Shown here: positions 22,229-31,409 of the stretch, piece by piece
Layout of the letters: each line of letters starts with the position of its first letter
Numbering within the stretch: the first letter of the stretch is position 1
Source of the DNA: Bacteroidales bacterium
Lineage (GTDB): Bacteria; Bacteroidota; Bacteroidia; Bacteroidales; WCHB1-69
Direction of reading: 5' to 3'
Assembly: GCA_017964255.1 (NCBI GenBank)
Contig: JAGCSI010000003.1
Span: forward strand, 1-34,818
DNA length: 34,818 nucleotides
Program-made: the position numbers and the translations under genes
Notes under the pieces: generated by a model
What the model was told of the DNA's origin: nothing
The model's input: the letters and a program-made list of their open reading frames with translations, nothing else
The model's database searches: none

Positions 22229-25200
22229 CTAATTAAGTTTGCTGATTTTCGCTGTTCCTATCAGTTGGTTTTGCTGATACAATTGTAGCAAATACAAGCC
22301 TTGTGCATAGCGGCTGAGATCCATGACAGGATTATCCGTCTGCAGGAGTTGTCGTTGTAGCAACTTACCATACAGATCATACAATCTCGCTTCCACCGCT
22401 GACGCTGTCAAATCCTCAGGCAGTTTGATGCTGATAGTCCCCCTGCTCGGATTCGGATAAACCACAATCTGACTTTGTTTGCCATAACTTTCCACTGAAT
22501 TCACAATTTCCAAATGCAAAATCACCACTGAATCACAGCCAGCGGCATTCTCCCAGATAATGGTCGGTCCGTCAATACTTTCATAATAAGTAATACCATC
22601 ACGCCAAGTATAGGGTGCTTCCGCCTGCACAGAATCCACGTAGGATGTTGAATAATTCACCGTAAGGTTTAATTTCACAATAGAATCACAACCCTGACTA
22701 CTGGTGTATTCCATCCTGGGGAAATTGGTGCTTTCCGTATATTTCACACCATCTATCCAGATTAACGAATCACAAACAACCTGCTCATCAACGACCACAA
22801 CACTATGATACACTGTAAGATGCAATGTAACAACAGAGTCACATCCCACGGCATTCGTATAAACAATAGTAGGCGCATCTGTACTTTCCGTGTAAGTAAT
22901 GCCGTTTTGCCAAGTGTAAGAGTCACAGGCATAAACAGTATCTATCGAAGATGACGAGGACAAAACGGTAAGATTAAGGATCAGCGTGGCATTTTCGCAA
23001 CCCACCACATCCGTAAAATGAATGGTAGGACCATATATACTTTCGGTATAAGTATTGCCATCAAACCAAACCAAAGAATCGCAAACCGTCACAGAATCCA
23101 CTTCAACAGCGGAGTGCATAATGACAAGTCTCAGGGTCACAATTGAATCACATCCCACTGCATTGGTCAGCACCACCTCCGGTCCCCAAATACTTTCTGT
23201 ATAAGTCACCCCATCAATCCACTGGATACTGTCACAAGCCACAATCAAATCCGTATAACTGCTTGATTTTTTTACCGTCAGATATAAAGTATCCACATGC
23301 TCGCATTCCTCTTCATCATAATAATCATACAAGTAAACACCACTTTCCGTATACGTCACACTATCTCTCCAAACATAGCTATCGCAGGTTGTAACAGTGT
23401 CGGCCACATTTTGCACATGGCAGGGCTGTCTGAAATTCACCATCTGGGATGCTCCCCCCGAGCACAAGTCATTCCAAGTAGCACGCACTTCATACAAATA
23501 ATGGGCGTATTCCGGTGGATAATCCGCATAAACATATCCTGTTACCGGAACTGCAAGAGGAATGCTGTCTCTGTACACCTCATACTGTACAAACGGGTTG
23601 TCGATACGCGCTTTCATCACAAAATTCCGGTTATACGGATACCAGAAAACATCACCTTCATAATAGTAACCATAAATATTTCCTTTGAACTGCACGGATT
23701 CCAAACCGCCAGTCACCATAGCTGCCGAATTGGCCGGAGCGGAAACATACAGACCATACCACAATTCCTGGCTGGCATCAATGACCAAAGGAGATGTCAA
23801 TTCCACCGTATTCCATGCTCCAGGGGTTAAAGAAGCCATATCCACCGGTTGGTCAAGAATAAGTGTGCCCGGATTTATCACACGACCGTGATCGGAGATT
23901 CTTCCTCCGGTATATACCAGCAGTCGGTATTCTGTTGCCAATGAATCCGCGATAAACGACAGATGGGTCATACGATGTCTATGGAACGGATACAAATCCG
24001 ATATTGCCATTCGATGCATCTGAATGATGGTATAGTCAGCATTATCACCAAAAGAAGACTGCGGAATGGAATCCCACGAAGCGTAAACCACATCAGGCAC
24101 AGCTGGTTGCCACGTCAACAGCACCTGATTGGTATCTGTATCGATATCACCCTGCACAGCACTGAAATTCAAAGGGGTATTGCACTCCGGATAATAAGAC
24201 ACACCGACAAGGCGGACAGTATCCCAAGAAGACCCAGTACTCAAAGTGACATTACCAAGCTCATAATGAGCCTGTTGCAAGACAGGATTATATTTCATAT
24301 ACACGGTTCCTCCCGTGGCAGGCAAGGTCAGATAAGAGACAAAATGTGTGGCGTCTGTTGAGACCTTAAAATTACCCGTAACGGATACTCTGATGGCACT
24401 GTCAATATTAATGGTTTGTACTCCAAACTGTTGAATTTCGGCAGGGACACCCTCTTCCTCAAAAAAATTCAGTTCTTCATTTGACACCATCAAAGCTTGC
24501 GGTTCAATTTCTATATTGATAATAGCGGACTGTGACGTATTATAGCTATCCAAATCCGGATTCAGATTAGAAAGCATAAAATAACCATCAGCATATCCTC
24601 CCCATCCCCAGTTCATGTGGAAATAACCTTGGCTGTCATAGCCATCACAAACGAAAGCATGAATAGACGAGTTTCCGGCACCCGTGTAAAAGATGGGTCT
24701 CAGATGGTCCAACTCATTCCTCATCATATTTCTCCAACTGACGGATGAATAGACATTTCTATACACATGCATGGGTTGATAATAGGAAAAATAATCCTCC
24801 AAGGCATCCCTCACCAGGGCAAAAACCGCAGAACTGCTGGTAACTCCATAGGCCATATCCAAACTGACGCCACATTGATACAGCAACGTTGCCACTGCGT
24901 TAATCTGCGCGGATGTACTGTTGGCCGTCAACGAATCGGGCATATTATCATAGTCATAATAAGTGTTTTCAAAATCAGCGGACAAAGTTCCATAATCTCC
25001 GTAATCGCCACCCATAGAGCTGTTGTTAGCCACATAACTATGACTTCCCACACCATGTTCAGGATGACGCCAATAACGCATAATCTGACCCATGGCCACT
25101 GCCGTACAACCTGCCACAGCATGACCGGATTCACTTCTTGGATCGGCAGGACATAGCGCATTATAATACGGACTTTGCGACCACGTACTGCTGATCAGAG

Positions 25201-25687
25201 GTTCCACAATAACATTCCGACTATGATTCCTGGTCTGATGACGCAACGTTTCCCATTGGCCTGTCACCGAAGCAGGCGCCTCTATCTGCCGGCGTGCAAT
25301 TTCATCCATCTGCTCCTTATATTCTCCCAAGAGAAATGCCACATTCGAAGGCATCTGCTGACCATCAAACACAGAGGAGGTAGAATAGGCTAAAACTGGA
25401 GTCACACGACTATCGGCGGCCACAATCACAAAGCCCTCTTGTCCGATATTGACAATGTAATAATAGTCACGTTCCAGCCAACGTGTGCCTTCCTGACACA
25501 TACCCTGTCCTTTATAAACAATGACGGGTTCCCCCATTGAACGGGAAGTTTCAGCTGATATACCTCGGAAAAAATTGTAAGCCGCCATCTTGGCAGTTGT
25601 CGTATCCACCGGTTCCGCTTTCAAGGAATGAACAGCTATCGCCATGATCAATCCCAGCGCTACTAAATACTTTACTTTCAGTTTCAT
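22229..25687 (-). CDS. C10 family cysteine protease (streptopain/SpeB-like) with T9SS sorting domain
   Basis: A 1152-residue secreted protein. A signal peptide (MKLKVKYLVALGLIMAIAVHSLKA) leads to an inhibitory prodomain (~25-150). The C10 catalytic domain follows, with nucleophile Cys194 in HAVAGCTAVAMGQ, His343 in SSIHAFVCDGY, and the NWGWGGYADGYFML stretch. The middle part (~415-760) is a beta-rich extension. Six ~51-residue repeats, each beginning CDSxxW and containing TYTES and GCDS, then lead to a ~80-residue type A T9SS sorting domain (VYPNPSRGTISIKL, DLYGKLL, GLYLLQL). It should be exported through the type IX system and cell-attached or released. The start at 25687 is set by the minus-strand -7 box at 25713. 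Whether it acts on host or dietary protein is unknown. Confidence 0.92.
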   Translation of the reverse strand: MKLKVKYLVALGLIMAIAVHSLKAEPVDTTTAKMAAYNFFRGISAETSRSMGEPVIVYKGQGMCQEGTRWLERDYYYIVNIGQEGFVIVAADSRVTPVLAYSTSSVFDGQQMPSNVAFLLGEYKEQMDEIARRQIEAPASVTGQWETLRHQTRNHSRNVIVEPLISSTWSQSPYYNALCPADPRSESGHAVAGCTAVAMGQIMRYWRHPEHGVGSHSYVANNSSMGGDYGDYGTLSADFENTYYDYDNMPDSLTANSTSAQINAVATLLYQCGVSLDMAYGVTSSSAVFALVRDALEDYFSYYQPMHVYRNVYSSVSWRNMMRNELDHLRPIFYTGAGNSSIHAFVCDGYDSQGYFHMNWGWGGYADGYFMLSNLNPDLDSYNTSQSAIINIEIEPQALMVSNEELNFFEEEGVPAEIQQFGVQTINIDSAIRVSVTGNFKVSTDATHFVSYLTLPATGGTVYMKYNPVLQQAHYELGNVTLSTGSSWDTVRLVGVSYYPECNTPLNFSAVQGDIDTDTNQVLLTWQPAVPDVVYASWDSIPQSSFGDNADYTIIQMHRMAISDLYPFHRHRMTHLSFIADSLATEYRLLVYTGGRISDHGRVINPGTLILDQPVDMASLTPGAWNTVELTSPLVIDASQELWYGLYVSAPANSAAMVTGGLESVQFKGNIYGYYYEGDVFWYPYNRNFVMKARIDNPFVQYEVYRDSIPLAVPVTGYVYADYPPEYAHYLYEVRATWNDLCSGGASQMVNFRQPCHVQNVADTVTTCDSYVWRDSVTYTESGVYLYDYYDEEECEHVDTLYLTVKKSSSYTDLIVACDSIQWIDGVTYTESIWGPEVVLTNAVGCDSIVTLRLVIMHSAVEVDSVTVCDSLVWFDGNTYTESIYGPTIHFTDVVGCENATLILNLTVLSSSSSIDTVYACDSYTWQNGITYTESTDAPTIVYTNAVGCDSVVTLHLTVYHSVVVVDEQVVCDSLIWIDGVKYTESTNFPRMEYTSSQGCDSIVKLNLTVNYSTSYVDSVQAEAPYTWRDGITYYESIDGPTIIWENAAGCDSVVILHLEIVNSVESYGKQSQIVVYPNPSRGTISIKLPEDLTASAVEARLYDLYGKLLQRQLLQTDNPVMDLSRYAQGLYLLQLYQQNQLIGTAKISKLN
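22497..23386 (-). repeat. Six tandem ~51-residue repeats in the C10 protease
   Basis: Six units of about 150-153 bases. Each codes for a segment starting CDSxxW.(D/N)G.TYTES and ending GCDSxVxLxLTV. The first unit has a degenerate centre (DEEECEHVD) and the last lacks the leading CDS. The paired Cys residues suggest one disulfide per unit. Confidence 0.85.
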
Positions 25688-25712
25688 ATCTTTTATTTGA
25701 AAAAAATTCTTG

Positions 25713-25720
25713 CAAAGATA
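25713..25720 (-). promoter_or_regulatory. -7 element of the C10 protease gene
   Basis: TATCTTTG followed by CA on the minus strand, 25 bases upstream of the ATG at 25687. It almost abuts the divergent plus-strand -7 at 25734. Confidence 0.6.
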
Positions 25721-25733
25721 CAACATATTTTTG

Positions 25734-25741
25734 TATTTTTG
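25734..25741 (+). promoter_or_regulatory. -7 element of the FKBP gene
   Basis: TATTTTTG followed by CA, with a CTTG at 25709-25712 as a possible -33 element (21 bases apart). It implies a leader of about 150 bases before the FKBP start at 25900. Confidence 0.55.
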
Positions 25742-25899
25742 CAGCTTATAAAGCTCTGAACTATGAACAACTCAAGCGGAATAACTCTCAGGAAAGAACC
25801 ATACTCAAATGCAGTTTAAACCTTTCATTGACAATAGAATTCTATAACATTCGACCAAAACCTTTTATCAGATATCAACAAATAAAAAATAAACAAACA
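25742..25899 (+). other. Long leader of the FKBP gene with an 18-codon ORF
   Basis: The leader contains a short ORF (25763-25819, 18 codons, starting MNNSSG) and a segment AACTCTCAGGAAAGAACC that recalls the 3' part of glycine-type riboswitches. The matching 5' part is not seen. It could be a simple long leader. Confidence 0.25.
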
Positions 25900-26571
25900 A
25901 TGAAAAAGACCTTTATCGTATGCCTATTGGCAACATTTATCGGAATCAGTAGTAACATTAAAGCACAAGAGACTATGACACAAGAAGAAAAAATCAGCTA
26001 CGCATTGGGAGCCAATATCGGCGAAAGTTTCAAACAACAGGGAATAGAAGTTCAGAAAGACAAATTTTTCCAAGGATTTAACGACGGCATTGCCGGCAAA
26101 AACCAGTTCACCCAAGCGGAGATGCAGCAGATTTTCGAAGAATTTCAGAAAATGATGCAGCAAAAACAGAACAGCATGGTGGATGAAGAAAAAGCCAAGG
26201 GTGCTGCCTTTTTAGCTGAGAACAAGAAGAAAGACGGTGTGGTGGAAACCGCTTCCGGTCTGCAGTATAAAGTGGTGAAGATGGGAACCGGCGCCAAACC
26301 GAGTGCTACCGACAAAGTAAAAGTCCACTATCATGGCACTTTGATTGACGGTACAGTTTTCGACTCCTCTGTGGAACGTGGCGAACCTATCACTTTCGGT
26401 CTGAACCAAGTGATTGCCGGTTGGACAGAAGGCGTTCAGCTGATGCCCGTCGGCTCCAAGTTCATCTTCTACATCCCCTCTAACCTGGCATACGGCGACC
26501 GCGCCGCCGGTAGCATCAAACCAGGTTCAACCCTGATTTTCGAGGTAGAATTACTGGATATTGAAAAATAA
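25900..26571 (+). CDS. Exported FKBP-type peptidyl-prolyl isomerase
   Basis: A 223-residue protein with a signal peptide (MKKTFIVCLLATFIGISSNIKAQ). An FKBP_N dimerisation domain spans ~27-120 (EKISYALGANIGESFKQQG, long helix IFEEFQKMMQQKQ). An FKBP_C domain follows (KVHYHGTLIDGTVFDSS, VIAGWTEGVQLM, YIPSNLAYGDR, STLIFEVELLDI). It is the Mip/FkpA type, a periplasmic folding catalyst. The start at 25900 gives the signal peptide directly at the N-terminus. The TAA is followed after four codons in the same frame by the RNase R gene. Confidence 0.92.
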   Translation: MKKTFIVCLLATFIGISSNIKAQETMTQEEKISYALGANIGESFKQQGIEVQKDKFFQGFNDGIAGKNQFTQAEMQQIFEEFQKMMQQKQNSMVDEEKAKGAAFLAENKKKDGVVETASGLQYKVVKMGTGAKPSATDKVKVHYHGTLIDGTVFDSSVERGEPITFGLNQVIAGWTEGVQLMPVGSKFIFYIPSNLAYGDRAAGSIKPGSTLIFEVELLDIEK

Positions 26572-26583
26572 AATCATCGAAGA

Positions 26584-28740
26584 TTGAAATCTGACAATTT
26601 AGGCAATAAAATCATCGAAGTTCTCTCGCATGGCAACGCGGGAGCCAAATACAACTACAAGCAGATTTCCGCCAAAGCTGGTGTTTTTGACAAGCAGGGG
26701 CGGGAGAAAATCAAAGAAATCATCGAGGATTTCGTGGAGGCCCGCATCCTGCTGAAAGCTGGTCGCGGTCACTACAAAATCAACCCGAAATACCTGAGCA
26801 AAGAGACCACCGGCCGCAACTACGTCATTGGACGACTGGAGATGAAGGCTGGTGGTTCGGCTTTTGTCGTCAACGAAAATAGAGCTGCCGGGGCAAACTC
26901 TGAAGACGAGGATATATTCGTGGCCGATGGCAACTTGGGCAATGCCCTGCACAACGACCTGGTCAAGGTAATGGTCTTTCCTTCCCGCAAAGGAAAAAGA
27001 CCTGAGGGACAGGTGGTTGAAATCATCGAGCGCAGCCAGAAACAGATTGTGGGCAACCTGCACATCAACAAGGGTATCGCCTACTTTGTGGCCGATAACC
27101 CCAACTTCCGCCGCGATGTGCTCATCCCCGGCCGAAGCCTCAAAGGGGCTCGCAACGGCGACAAGGTGGTCATCCGCATCGTGGACTGGGAAGCCGGCAC
27201 CCGCAGCCCGCTGGGCGAGGTCATCCATGTTTTGGGCAAGCCCGGTGACAACGAGGTGGAGATGCAAGCCATCCTCGCCGACAACGACTTTCCACTCGGT
27301 TTCCCCGAAAATGTGGAGCAGGAAGCCGCCAAAATCGAAAGTCGCATCAGCGAGCAGGAAATCCTGCGCCGCCGCGACTTCCGCCAAGTCACCACCTTCA
27401 CCATCGACCCCGCCGACGCCAAGGATTTCGACGATGCCATCTCTTACGAGAAACTCGACAATGGGCTGCACCGCGTGGGCATCCATATCGCAGATGTTTC
27501 CTTCTACGTGAAGCCCGACAGCGACATTGACAAGGAGGCCTATCTTCGTGGCACTTCCGTATATCTGGTGGACCGCACCATCCCCATGTTGCCCGAAGTG
27601 CTGTGCAACAACCTCTGCTCACTGCGTCCTAACGAGGACAAACTATGTTTCAGCGCCGTCTTCGACCTCGATGACAACGCCAAGATACATAAGGAATGGT
27701 TCGGTCATACGGTCATCAACTCCGACCGCCGCTTCAACTATGACGAAGTGCAGGAGATTATTGAGCAGAAGCAAGGTGAAATGAGCGATGTCATTTTGCA
27801 GTTGCACCAGCTGGCACAGATACTGCGTAAGAAACGTTTCGACAACAACGCCATCAACTTCGAGACCGAAGAGGTGAAATTCAAACTGGACGAAAACAGT
27901 AAGCCCATAGGCGTGTATCTGAAAGTGCAGAAAGAAGCTAACTTCCTGATTGAAGAGATGATGCTTTTGGCCAACCGCCGTGTGGCGGAAAAAGCTGGCA
28001 AACGCACCGCACGCCAGCTGCCCCGCACCTTCGTGTTCCGTGTACACGACGAACCCATGAGCGACAAATTGGAAACCTTCAAAAACTTTGTCCAAAAACT
28101 GGGTTACGAGCTGAAGACCACCAGCCACAAGGCGTTCACCACTTCCATGAACCAGATGTTCGAGCAGGTGAAAGGCAGCAACGAGTACAACATGCTCAGC
28201 AAACTGTCAATACGCATTATGGCGAGAGCGGTCTATTCCACCGACAACATCGGGCACTACGGACTGGCCTTCCCCTACTACACCCACTTCACCTCCCCCA
28301 TCCGCCGTTACCCCGACCTGATGGTACACCGATTGCTCGACCTCTATCTGGCAGGCAAACCTTCGGTGAACAAAGCACAGTACGAGGAATACTGCCAGCA
28401 CTGCTCACAAATGGAGCAGAAAGCCTCTGATGCGGAACGTAAATCGGTGAAATTCAAGCAAGCCGAGTACTTGGCCGACAAAATCGGACAAGTTTTCGAT
28501 GCCACCGTTTCTGGCATCTCCAAATGGGGAGTTTATGCCGAGTTGGATGAGTCAAAATGCGAGGGCATGATTCCCATGCGTACCTTCGACGACGACTTCT
28601 ACTATATTGACGAAGATAACTACACCTTGGTGGGCCTGCATCACGGCCACGACATCCGCTTCGGCGACAGCATCAAAGTACGGGTGGTGGAAGTGGATCT
28701 GCTAAGGAAACAAATGACGTTTGAAAGAGTTGAAAGTTAA
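26584..28740 (+). CDS. rnr: Ribonuclease R
   Basis: A 718-residue 3'-to-5' exoribonuclease. A winged-helix-like N-terminus (~1-75) and two cold-shock domains lead to the RNB catalytic domain with DPADAKDFDD (Asp275, Asp281, Asp283, Asp284). The conserved HFTSPIRRYPDLMVHR stretch follows, and an S1 domain (FDATVSGISKWGVYAEL) is at the C-terminus. The start codon appears to be TTG at 26584: no in-frame ATG occurs until about codon 86, which would remove the N-terminal domain. It follows the FKBP stop by 12 bases in the same frame, so co-transcription is likely. It degrades structured RNA in the cytoplasm. Confidence 0.93.
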   Translation: MKSDNLGNKIIEVLSHGNAGAKYNYKQISAKAGVFDKQGREKIKEIIEDFVEARILLKAGRGHYKINPKYLSKETTGRNYVIGRLEMKAGGSAFVVNENRAAGANSEDEDIFVADGNLGNALHNDLVKVMVFPSRKGKRPEGQVVEIIERSQKQIVGNLHINKGIAYFVADNPNFRRDVLIPGRSLKGARNGDKVVIRIVDWEAGTRSPLGEVIHVLGKPGDNEVEMQAILADNDFPLGFPENVEQEAAKIESRISEQEILRRRDFRQVTTFTIDPADAKDFDDAISYEKLDNGLHRVGIHIADVSFYVKPDSDIDKEAYLRGTSVYLVDRTIPMLPEVLCNNLCSLRPNEDKLCFSAVFDLDDNAKIHKEWFGHTVINSDRRFNYDEVQEIIEQKQGEMSDVILQLHQLAQILRKKRFDNNAINFETEEVKFKLDENSKPIGVYLKVQKEANFLIEEMMLLANRRVAEKAGKRTARQLPRTFVFRVHDEPMSDKLETFKNFVQKLGYELKTTSHKAFTTSMNQMFEQVKGSNEYNMLSKLSIRIMARAVYSTDNIGHYGLAFPYYTHFTSPIRRYPDLMVHRLLDLYLAGKPSVNKAQYEEYCQHCSQMEQKASDAERKSVKFKQAEYLADKIGQVFDATVSGISKWGVYAELDESKCEGMIPMRTFDDDFYYIDEDNYTLVGLHHGHDIRFGDSIKVRVVEVDLLRKQMTFERVES

Positions 28741-28860
28741 AAATCCAAAATCCAAAATCCATAACCCCCTAACCTCCTAACCTTCTAACCTTCTAACCTT
28801 TCTAACCATTAAACTCTAAACACTAACCCCTAATCCCTAAAACCTAAAACCTCCCCCCTT
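28741..28860. repeat. Intergenic repeats before dtd
   Basis: AAATCCA units (28740-28762), CTAACC-type units (28766-28806), then AAACACTAACCCC and CCTAAAACC units up to the dtd ATG. Nothing else is seen. Confidence 0.8.
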
Positions 28861-29301
28861 ATGAAAATCATCCTCCAACGTTGCAGCAGAGCCGAAGTGC
28901 GAATCGACGGAGAAACCGTGGGTCGCATCGGCACAGGCTTTGTCGTTTTGGTGGGCATCACCCACAGCGACACCCGCGAGGACGCTGATTTTCTGGCCAA
29001 AAAAGTGGCAGGGATGCGTGTTTTCGAGGATGCGGAGGAGAAGATGAACCTGTCGCTGGCAGAAGTAGGCGGACAAATTCTCAGCATCTCACAATTCACC
29101 TTGTATGGCAACGCTCGCAAGGGCAACCGACCCAGTTTTATCGAGGCCGCCCGCCCCGAAGTGGCAGAACCGCTGTACGACTACTTCAACCAAGTGTTGC
29201 GCGAACAATACGGATTGCATGTGGAAACCGGCCGTTTCGGCGCCAACATGCAGGTGGACTTTATTAACGATGGGCCGGTGACGATAATAGTTGATAGTTG
29301 A
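28861..29301 (+). CDS. dtd: D-aminoacyl-tRNA deacylase
   Basis: A 146-residue enzyme that hydrolyses D-amino acids, and glycine from tRNA-Ala, for translation quality control. The catalytic SQFTLYG motif is at 77-83 (Thr80), and the C-terminal NDGPVTI motif with Gly138-Pro139 corresponds to the cross-subunit Gly-cisPro site. The start [13 protein letters not shown] is the family norm. Length is typical. Confidence 0.95.
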   Translation: MKIILQRCSRAEVRIDGETVGRIGTGFVVLVGITHSDTREDADFLAKKVAGMRVFEDAEEKMNLSLAEVGGQILSISQFTLYGNARKGNRPSFIEAARPEVAEPLYDYFNQVLREQYGLHVETGRFGANMQVDFINDGPVTIIVDS

Positions 29302-29515
29302 CAGTTGACAATTCAAAATTCAAAATCCAAAATTCAAAATTCAAAACCTCCTAACCATCCTAACCATCCTAACCTTCTAACCTTCTAAACTTCTAACCTT
29401 CTAAACACTAAACACTAAAACCTAAACACTAAACCCAGCTCACTAACTCACTAGCTCATAGCTCATAGCTCAATAGCACATTAAAAACCATAATCATAAA
29501 AAAAAACAAAAAACT
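29302..29515. repeat. 214-base low-complexity repeat region before glmS
   Basis: Successive blocks: TTGACA/TTGATA units, ATTCAAA units (29310-29345), CTAACCATC and CTAACCTT units, AAACACTAAACC units, then CTCACTAG and AGCTCATAG units, and a final A-rich run before the ATG. No promoter or stem-loop stands out. A glmS ribozyme is not seen. Confidence 0.8.
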
Positions 29516-31360
29516 ATGTGTGGAATCGTAGGTTATATCGGAAATCGGGAAGCATATCCCGTACTGATGAAAGGTTTACATCGCTTGGAATATCGAGGAT
29601 ATGACAGTGCAGGTGTAGCGCTCATCAACACCAATGGACAACTCAATGTCTATAAAGCCAAAGGAAAAGTGGCTGAATTGGAAGCTTTTGTCACCGACAA
29701 AGACGTTAGCGGCAATATCGGCATCGCCCATACCCGCTGGGCCACCCATGGCGAACCCAACCAGGTGAACGCCCATCCCCACTATTCAGAATCTGAACAG
29801 CTTGCGATTATCCACAACGGCATCATCGAGAACTACGCGGTGCTGAAAGAGGGCCTCATGAAACACGGCTACAATTTCCGTTCCACCACCGACACCGAAG
29901 TGCTGATTCAGCTTATAGAATACACCAAGCACACCTCACAGGTGGACTTGCCAACAGCTGTCCAATTGGCACTCAACCAGGTGGTTGGAGCATACGCTAT
30001 TGCTGTTTTAGACCGTCAGAACCCTGACATGATTGTGGCCGCCCGTAAAGGCAGTCCGCTGGTAGTGGGTGTTGGCGACGGCGAGTTTTTCTTAGCCTCT
30101 GACGCCACCCCTATCGTGGAATATACCGACAAAGTCATCTACGTAGGCGACGAAGAAGTGGTAGTTCTGGAACGCGGCAAAGAGCCGTCCATCACCACAA
30201 TCACCAATGTCAAGAAGACTCCTGAAATCAAAAAATTGGAGCTCACCTTGAACCAGCTGGAAAAAGGCGGATATCCGCATTTCATGCTGAAGGAAATCTT
30301 CGAGCAACCACAGACCCTGCGCACCTCTATGAAAGGACGTGTCAATGTGGATGCCAACAACATCGCTTTGTCCGGTTTTATCGACAACCGCGAACGTTTC
30401 CTGAACGCCAAGCGTATCATCATCACCGCCTGCGGTACTTCATGGCATGCCGGCCTGATCGCCATGTACGCCATTGAAGAGTTCGCCCGCATCCCCGTGG
30501 AAGTGGAATACAGCAGTGAGTTCCGTTACCGTAAACCAGTCATCCACAAGGACGACGTGGTGATTGCCATTTCGCAGTCCGGTGAGACCGCCGACACGCT
30601 GGCAGCCATTCAACTGGCGAAAGAAGCCGGTGCGTTCATCTTCTCCATCTGCAATGTGGTAGGTGCCTCTATCCCAAGACTTTCTGATAGTGGTTGCTAC
30701 ACTCACGTAGGTCCCGAAATCGGTGTGGCTTCTACCAAAGCCTTTACCGCTCAGGTTACCGCACTCACCATGCTGGCCCTGTGTATCGGTCGCGAAAAAG
30801 GCACTATCGCAGAAGAGCAATACCTCAGAATACTGAAAGAACTGGACAACATTCCGGAAAAAATTTCCAAAATCTTCCATCAGAACGACCGTATCGCCGA
30901 CTTCGCCAAGATCTTCACTTACGCCCAGAACTTCATCTATCTAGGTCGTGGATACAACCACCCCGTGGCCCTGGAAGGAGCACTTAAACTCAAGGAAATC
31001 AGCTATATTCACGCCGAAGGCTATCCCGCTGCCGAGATGAAACACGGTCCTATCGCCCTTATCTCACAGGAGATGCCCGTGGTAGTCATCGCACCCAACT
31101 GCGGAACCTATGAGAAGATTGTGAGCAACATCCAGGAAATCAAAGCCCGCGAAGGAAAAGTGATTGCCATCGTGACAGAAGGCGACACCATTGTGTCCAA
31201 CATGTCGAACTTCTGCATCACCGTGCCCGAGACCGAAGAGTGCCTCACTCCTCTGCTCACCGTCATCCCCTTGCAGTTGCTGGCTTACCATATCGCTGTG
31301 GCGAAAGACCGTGACGTGGACCAGCCGAGAAATTTGGCGAAATCGGTAACGGTGGAATAG
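29516..31360 (+). CDS. glmS: Glutamine-fructose-6-phosphate aminotransferase (isomerizing)
   Basis: A 614-residue cytoplasmic enzyme making glucosamine-6-phosphate for cell-wall precursors. The N-terminal glutaminase domain begins MCGIVGYIG with nucleophile Cys2. Two SIS sugar-isomerase domains follow (ITACGTSWHAG, ISQSGETADT, then LEGALKLKEISYIHAEGY), and the C-terminus DVDQPRNLAKSVTVE carries the catalytic tail. All family landmarks and the length fit. Confidence 0.96.
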   Translation: MCGIVGYIGNREAYPVLMKGLHRLEYRGYDSAGVALINTNGQLNVYKAKGKVAELEAFVTDKDVSGNIGIAHTRWATHGEPNQVNAHPHYSESEQLAIIHNGIIENYAVLKEGLMKHGYNFRSTTDTEVLIQLIEYTKHTSQVDLPTAVQLALNQVVGAYAIAVLDRQNPDMIVAARKGSPLVVGVGDGEFFLASDATPIVEYTDKVIYVGDEEVVVLERGKEPSITTITNVKKTPEIKKLELTLNQLEKGGYPHFMLKEIFEQPQTLRTSMKGRVNVDANNIALSGFIDNRERFLNAKRIIITACGTSWHAGLIAMYAIEEFARIPVEVEYSSEFRYRKPVIHKDDVVIAISQSGETADTLAAIQLAKEAGAFIFSICNVVGASIPRLSDSGCYTHVGPEIGVASTKAFTAQVTALTMLALCIGREKGTIAEEQYLRILKELDNIPEKISKIFHQNDRIADFAKIFTYAQNFIYLGRGYNHPVALEGALKLKEISYIHAEGYPAAEMKHGPIALISQEMPVVVIAPNCGTYEKIVSNIQEIKAREGKVIAIVTEGDTIVSNMSNFCITVPETEECLTPLLTVIPLQLLAYHIAVAKDRDVDQPRNLAKSVTVE

Positions 31361-31409
31361 TTGACAGTTGACAATTGATAATTGATAGTTGATAATTAAT
31401 AGTTGAAAT
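31361..31409. repeat. TTGACA/TTGATA tandem repeats between glmS and ddh
   Basis: The 49-base gap is almost entirely made of 7-10-base units such as TTGACAATTGATAATTGATAG, with no promoter seen. The two genes may be co-transcribed. Confidence 0.7.

Noticed and set aside
25688..25726. Longer N-terminus for the C10 protease
   Set aside because: It would precede the transcription start predicted from the -7 box and bury the signal peptide.
26599..27486. 295-aa open frame antisense to RNase R
   Set aside because: It is a shadow of the GC-rich rnr codons; composition is odd for a protein and no domain is seen, while the sense strand codes for a complete RNase R.
29302..29515. CRISPR array or glmS ribozyme before glmS
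   Set aside because: Units are 6-12 bases and contiguous without unique spacers, and no ribozyme core is seen.
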